From Actinomycetota bacterium (GTDB lineage Bacteria > Actinomycetota > Actinomycetes > Nanopelagicales > Nanopelagicaceae), in assembly GCA_009702845.1 (NCBI GenBank), contig WLHG01000032.1:1-8568 (forward strand): 8,568 bases of DNA. The letters run 5' to 3'. Under the pieces are notes generated by a model. That model made no database searches, had not been told where the DNA came from, and saw nothing but the letters and a program-made list of their open reading frames with translations. Of the stretch, positions 5,208-8,568 are shown in pieces. How positions within the stretch are numbered: position 1 is the stretch's first letter; every line of letters starts with the position of its first letter. The translations under genes and the position numbers were made by a program.

Positions 5208-6995
5208 CTAAATTTCAGTCGAATCTAAGGTCTTGGCCGTAAATTTCGCAATAAGCGGGTCAGAGAGCTCTTTCCACGTTGCAAACTCTGCACTATTTAG
5301 ATGGGTTTGATGGGACGGGGCATCGCTCCAGATTTCATACAAATACACGCTGCCTGGGTTTGTAGGGTCGAGTAGAACATCGAACTTTTCACAGCCTCTT
5401 TCTTTGCGAACATGGACAACATATTTATTGATTGCGCCTATAAGTTCACTGTCTTTACCTGGTTTAGATTTGATCTCCACAAAGAAATACATTTTTCTTT
5501 CAATGGCCATGACTGGGTTCCTTCGTATCTCGACATCTTTTTCATTGCGAAATACGAACCAGTGATATACCGAAACTACGGCTGCTGTGACAAGAATTCC
5601 TAATGAGAACCGGATCTGACGAACTGTTGCAACCCCAATGCCCTGCTGAAAAAGATCTTTAAAAATAAAGTACGCGCCGAGGAGCAACATTGCGGCAGAA
5701 ATGATGCCCGTTACGCCAAAGAGGATAAATAAGTAGATACGGCGAATCAAAGAGGAATGCTCTTCTACTGGATTAGTTTCACTCTTCTTTTGAATTGATT
5801 GCCAAATGAACCACCAGATTGGTCCGCCAACAATTATTAGAGTCACGGCTGCCAATAGAGAGTTTGTTGATCCTCCTCCTGTTATTTGTGCAGATGCAGA
5901 GAGTGATTCGATAATTGAAACGAGAATCATCGTAACTCCACCAGCTGCTGCAATTAATCCAATCCCAGCGATTCCATATTCATAAATACGGCGAATCTCG
6001 GTCCGCTCATTTGTATTCTCATGTGAGAGAACATCGCGGTGATACCAAATAACTAAGACGCCAACAATGGCCGCTGAAATCGATCCCGGAGAGTTTTTAA
6101 AATAGAGCGATGCGCTCTGGGTTGCAGGATCTCCCAAAAACCACACAAGTACTGAATACAGAGAAATGCTGGCCGCTGTCACGGCAACTAGCACACCCCC
6201 ACCGATGCCAATGAGCAAGACATAGGCAAACCAACTGGCCACTCTTTTAATCATCATCGACGTGCGGATCCAGTACACATACCAAATTGGGGCGCCAACA
6301 ATGAATGTAATGAGGCCCTGTGTTAATGGCTGGCCCGCAGAGATGATTACTGCTTCCTTGTTGAAGTCAAACAGAGAGGTGAGTAAGGCTTGAAGAATTG
6401 TTAAAAGACCGGAAACACTAAAACCTAAGCCAATGATTGATCCAATTAAATGGTCATTGATTGAATTAATTGATTGGCGAGCCTGGCTCAAGAATTTAAA
6501 GTGAATGAACCAGATTCCTCCCCAAACTATAAGTTGGGAAATCGAACTACCTTGCAATACACCATCAGAGAAAATCACCTTCAAGATTTTGAGTTGGGCA
6601 GTTACGTTCAAAACGAGAGCGAGTATAGAGATAGCAGTTAGATAGAGATTCCAAGCCATACTCTCTTTTTCACTAGGATCTTTTGTAAATGTCCTGCGTG
6701 TCCATAAGGCAACCAAGATTAAAAGTGGAATACCTACTACGGTAAAAGAAGACTCCATAGCCAGTGCGTTTCGATCCGATGTTAAAGAAATGCCGATTCG
6801 AAGAAGGCGCCCCAGCAATCCAGATAAGCCAAATCCTGAAATAACCGTTAGGGCAAAAAGGAGTCCGAACTGAAAAAAGCGGCGAACTCCTCCGCCTTTA
6901 GATACTTGTTTGTGGCTTCGGAAAAAGATCTTATTAATTAAAAAGATAACCATTCCAAAAATAAATAGGTTTGCAAATAGAGCTAAGATCATCAT
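5208..6995 (-). CDS. Polytopic membrane protein with six DUF5671-like helix pairs fused to a C-terminal ABM domain
   Basis: 595 residues. After a first membrane helix (about 2-24) there are six repeated two-helix modules, at about 38-105, 113-172, 181-246, 252-325, 335-402 and 418-487. The second helix of most modules ends in a Trp/Tyr/His-rich pattern: VWGGIWFIHF, VGAPIWYVYW, VGVLVIWYHR, VGGPIWWFIW, AVVSVYHWFVF. Modules 5 and 6 begin with RRIY, as in DUF5671 proteins (recognition from memory). Residues about 502-590 form a soluble domain: VEIKSKPGKDSEL, RGCEKFDVLLD, GSVYLYEIWSD, HLNSAEF. This is the classic antibiotic-biosynthesis-monooxygenase/YgiN fold of small oxygenases and quinol-related enzymes. 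The reading frame is continuous through the junction. The start overlaps the upstream stop as ATGA and has GGAGG 9 nt before it; a second ATG follows at once. Role unknown: the architecture suggests a membrane sensor or redox protein, but no substrate can be assigned. Confidence 0.82.
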   Translation of the reverse strand: MMILALFANLFIFGMVIFLINKIFFRSHKQVSKGGGVRRFFQFGLLFALTVISGFGLSGLLGRLLRIGISLTSDRNALAMESSFTVVGIPLLILVALWTRRTFTKDPSEKESMAWNLYLTAISILALVLNVTAQLKILKVIFSDGVLQGSSISQLIVWGGIWFIHFKFLSQARQSINSINDHLIGSIIGLGFSVSGLLTILQALLTSLFDFNKEAVIISAGQPLTQGLITFIVGAPIWYVYWIRTSMMIKRVASWFAYVLLIGIGGGVLVAVTAASISLYSVLVWFLGDPATQSASLYFKNSPGSISAAIVGVLVIWYHRDVLSHENTNERTEIRRIYEYGIAGIGLIAAAGGVTMILVSIIESLSASAQITGGGSTNSLLAAVTLIIVGGPIWWFIWQSIQKKSETNPVEEHSSLIRRIYLFILFGVTGIISAAMLLLGAYFIFKDLFQQGIGVATVRQIRFSLGILVTAAVVSVYHWFVFRNEKDVEIRRNPVMAIERKMYFFVEIKSKPGKDSELIGAINKYVVHVRKERGCEKFDVLLDPTNPGSVYLYEIWSDAPSHQTHLNSAEFATWKELSDPLIAKFTAKTLDSTEI

Positions 6996-7441
6996 TTCTT
7001 AATGCCTCCACAATCCCATAATGGCCAAGGAATGCCAGAAATCCTCCACTGGCCGTCCTCTTTTATTAATCGGTACGTTTGCTCTTCACCTGATGAACTA
7101 TCCATCATTGAATAGGGATCATATTGAATCGATACCCGAACAACTGCTGTGTTTCCAGTCGTCCTGCTTTCTAACAGTGAAGTCTCCGCGTCCGGCGAAT
7201 GATATGCACGATCTATGTCTTGAATTGAACAACTGCTATCTCTCGCTAGGAGTTTGAAGGCTAAATCATTTCGGCCATCGTTTAATGACACCAAGTACTC
7301 CTGAACTGCTTTTTCAGGAGAGCCGATGCTTAATGTTTTGGTTGAATTACTGGATGTTACCGCGACAATAACTGCAATTATCAGGATGCTAGCGATAACT
7401 ATTCCTAGGTAGAAATTTGCGGAATTTCTAACCTTAGCCAT
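6992..7441 (-). CDS. Small membrane-anchored NTF2-like protein of unknown function
   Basis: 149 residues. It has a short basic N-terminus (MAKVRNS), one membrane helix at about 9-29, then an extracytoplasmic domain. SPEKAVQEYLVSLNDGRNDLA (41-61) is written here as two parts: SPEKAVQEYL, then an Asn/Asp-rich turn with AFKLL. A late strand pair, YRLIKEDGQWRISGIPW (123-139), follows. Together these resemble the DUF4878/NTF2-like folds found in many lipoproteins and anchored proteins. Cys71 and Cys144 could form a disulfide. No catalytic motif is seen. Its stop codon overlaps the start of the 595-residue membrane protein as ATGA, so the two are almost certainly translated together and may act together. 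It is the first gene of the minus-strand unit and has no Shine-Dalgarno site, but TATTTT sits 6 nt before the ATG. Confidence 0.75.
   Translation of the reverse strand: MAKVRNSANFYLGIVIASILIIAVIVAVTSSNSTKTLSIGSPEKAVQEYLVSLNDGRNDLAFKLLARDSSCSIQDIDRAYHSPDAETSLLESRTTGNTAVVRVSIQYDPYSMMDSSSGEEQTYRLIKEDGQWRISGIPWPLWDCGGIKK
7005..7009 (-). promoter_or_regulatory. Ribosome binding site GGAGG of the 595-residue membrane protein
   Basis: GGAGG on the minus strand lies inside the last codons of the NTF2-like gene. It is 9 nt before the first ATG (6995) and 12 nt before the second (6992). The spacing favours the first, which also makes the ATGA overlap. Confidence 0.7.
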
Positions 7442-7447
7442 GGTTTA

Positions 7448-7476
7448 AAAATACTCTTGCTTCATGAGAAATCCAA
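7448..7476 (-). promoter_or_regulatory. Promoter of the NTF2-like/membrane-protein unit
   Basis: On the minus strand a -35-like TTGGAT (7471-7476) is followed by a 17-nt spacer and a -10-like TATTTT (7448-7453). Six bases then lead to the ATG at 7441. The spacing is ideal for a housekeeping promoter producing a leaderless mRNA, and no ribosome site is present. The -35 matches TTGACA only in TTG. Confidence 0.45.
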
Positions 7477-7510
7477 GTGAGGATTGGGGTGCGATTGCAA
7501 ACTCTTCTTG

Positions 7511-7516
7511 TAGGCT
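7511..7516 (+). promoter_or_regulatory. Probable -10 hexamer TAGGCT of the Xaa-Pro aminopeptidase (leaderless start)
   Basis: TAGGCT is followed by six bases (TACCGC) and the ATG at 7523, the same spacing as at the divergent gene. No Shine-Dalgarno sequence and no convincing -35 are seen. The divergent promoters share the 81-bp gap 7442-7522. Confidence 0.4.
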
Positions 7517-7522
7517 TACCGC

Positions 7523-8568
7523 ATGGAATCAGCTGATTCGCCCGTAGAAAGCCGCCGCGTTTACGACGTGCCTCCATCAGATTTGTATGCCGATTTTATG
7601 AAAACTGGCTGGGCGCCTTCACCTCTGGATGGAATCACGCAAGATGCAGTGATTCCCTTCTGTTCTACTCGTCGAGACAAACTCTCCGAGGCGTTTAGTG
7701 GTCTACGTATTGTGATCCCTAGTGGAAACTCCAAAGTGCGAAGTAATGACACTGATTACCGTTTCCGTCCCCATAGCGCTTTCGTCTATTACACCGGCGT
7801 TCAAGGTGAAGAGGTTACATCGGATGCCGTTCTGGTCATGGAGCCAAATGGTGATGCACATGATTCGATTTTGTATATTCAACCTCGATCAACGCGAGAT
7901 ACCAGTGGCTTCTATAACGATCGCAAGTATGGCGAGCTATGGGTTGGACGACGTTATACAACCGATGAGGCATCACAACGTTTTGGTATTGAGGTACGTA
8001 AAGTTGAAGATCTTAAATCTCTTCTTAAGGATGGAACGCCTGCCGTTTCATTGAGCGGGTTCGATGCCCTTATTGATTCAACTATTAAGAAAAACCCTCG
8101 CGGTGGTGAGCTAGAAAACTTTGTCTCAGTTGCTCGCCTTATAAAAGATGAGTATGAAATCAATGAGTTACAGAAATCTGTCGATGTTACACATCGCGGA
8201 TTCAACGATGCAATTCGTGCGCTACCTGCCGCAGTTGTAACGCCACGTGGTGAGCGCGTTGTAGAAGCCGCCTTTTATGGCCGTGCACGCGTTGAGGGCA
8301 ATGAGCTCGGCTATGACACTATTTCGGCCGCTGGTTCACATGCCTGCATACTGCACTGGACACGCAACGATGGCGCTGTTAAAAACGGTGAACTGTTGTT
8401 ACTCGATGCCGGTGTTGAGTTAGATTCCTATTACACCGCCGACATCACTCGCACTTTGCCGATTAACGGAAAATTCTCTCCAGCACAACGCTCTTTATAT
8501 ATGTTGGTCTATGAGGCGCAGAAAGCTGGATTTGCAGCGATCCGCGCAGGTGTCGATTTCCTTGAAAT
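7523..8568 (+). CDS. pepP: Xaa-Pro aminopeptidase, peptidase family M24B (partial, 3' end outside window)
   Basis: 348 complete codons are visible; the frame stays open to the window edge. The enzyme removes the N-terminal residue from peptides with proline in second position, using two metal ions in a 'pita-bread' fold (family knowledge). The N-terminal AMP_N-type domain includes FRPHSAFVYYTG (81-92). The catalytic domain begins near residue 205. Visible active-site residues are the conserved His278 in ILHW and metal ligands Asp295 (LLDAGVE) and Asp307 (ADITRTLP). The remaining ligands (one His, two Glu) should lie downstream of the window. The His-to-first-Asp spacing of 17 equals that of E. 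coli PepP (243 to 260). The ATG at 7523 is chosen because the open frame begins there with TAGGCT 6 nt upstream; a later ATG at codon 26 would cut into the N-terminal extension. It is transcribed divergently from the NTF2-like gene. Confidence 0.9.
   Translation, partial: MESADSPVESRRVYDVPPSDLYADFMKTGWAPSPLDGITQDAVIPFCSTRRDKLSEAFSGLRIVIPSGNSKVRSNDTDYRFRPHSAFVYYTGVQGEEVTSDAVLVMEPNGDAHDSILYIQPRSTRDTSGFYNDRKYGELWVGRRYTTDEASQRFGIEVRKVEDLKSLLKDGTPAVSLSGFDALIDSTIKKNPRGGELENFVSVARLIKDEYEINELQKSVDVTHRGFNDAIRALPAAVVTPRGERVVEAAFYGRARVEGNELGYDTISAAGSHACILHWTRNDGAVKNGELLLLDAGVELDSYYTADITRTLPINGKFSPAQRSLYMLVYEAQKAGFAAIRAGVDFLE

Noticed and set aside
7561..8205. Two minus-strand open frames of 63 and 83 codons, and a + frame at 7722-8054
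   Set aside because: All overlap the Xaa-Pro aminopeptidase, whose + strand frame from 7523 is open to the window edge and carries M24B active-site motifs.
1..8568. Mobile element, CRISPR array, toxin-antitoxin or phage-derived defence system
   Set aside because: No transposase, integrase, direct-repeat array or paired small toxin genes could be seen; genes are mostly housekeeping or secreted enzymes.

Overview
The window looks like chromosomal DNA from a low-to-moderate-GC actinobacterium. The best guess is a streamlined freshwater lineage of the Nanopelagicales (acI, Planktophila/Nanopelagicus) type. The basis is an actinobacterial-type FprA ferredoxin-NADP reductase, a PepP-like Xaa-Pro aminopeptidase, short intergenic gaps, a tRNA-Arg gene without an encoded CCA, and a secreted protein ending in a Cys-Lys-Gly-Lys/Cys-Pro-x-Gly-Tyr tail that I recall from such genomes. 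The taxonomic placement is an inference from memory and was not tested.

Layout. The left edge (1-174, +) holds the last 57 codons of a class III PLP aminotransferase. It converges on a secreted chymotrypsin-fold serine protease (202-1287, -) that carries an added coiled coil and a cysteine-flanked basic tail. Positions 1288-1692 have no protein gene. They contain tRNA-Arg(ACG) (-) with a strong intrinsic terminator, then the terminator of the next gene. A secreted 5'-nucleotidase with an N-terminal fibronectin-III-like domain follows (1693-3708, -). Its upstream region has a 19-base palindrome and three heptamers spaced 11 nt apart that resemble a phosphate-response box.

Further right, all on the minus strand, lies a likely transcription unit read from right to left. 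It consists of a one-helix NTF2-like protein (6992-7441), a large membrane protein (5208-6995) translationally coupled by an ATGA overlap, tRNA-Ser(GCT) (5077-5168) and fprA (3785-5053). The right edge carries a divergent Xaa-Pro aminopeptidase (from 7523, +) that runs out of the window.

The most unusual gene is the 595-residue membrane protein. It appears to be six tandem two-helix modules of DUF5671 type, fused in frame to a cytosolic antibiotic-biosynthesis-monooxygenase (ABM/YgiN-like) domain. A second coherent signal concerns translation starts. Three genes at the head of transcripts (protease, NTF2-like protein, aminopeptidase) have no Shine-Dalgarno sequence but carry TAnnnT exactly 6 nt before ATG, the arrangement expected of leaderless mRNAs. 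The two genes inside the unit (membrane protein, fprA) have clear GGAGG/GAGGAG sites. I see no CRISPR array, insertion sequence or phage gene, and no obvious new defence system.
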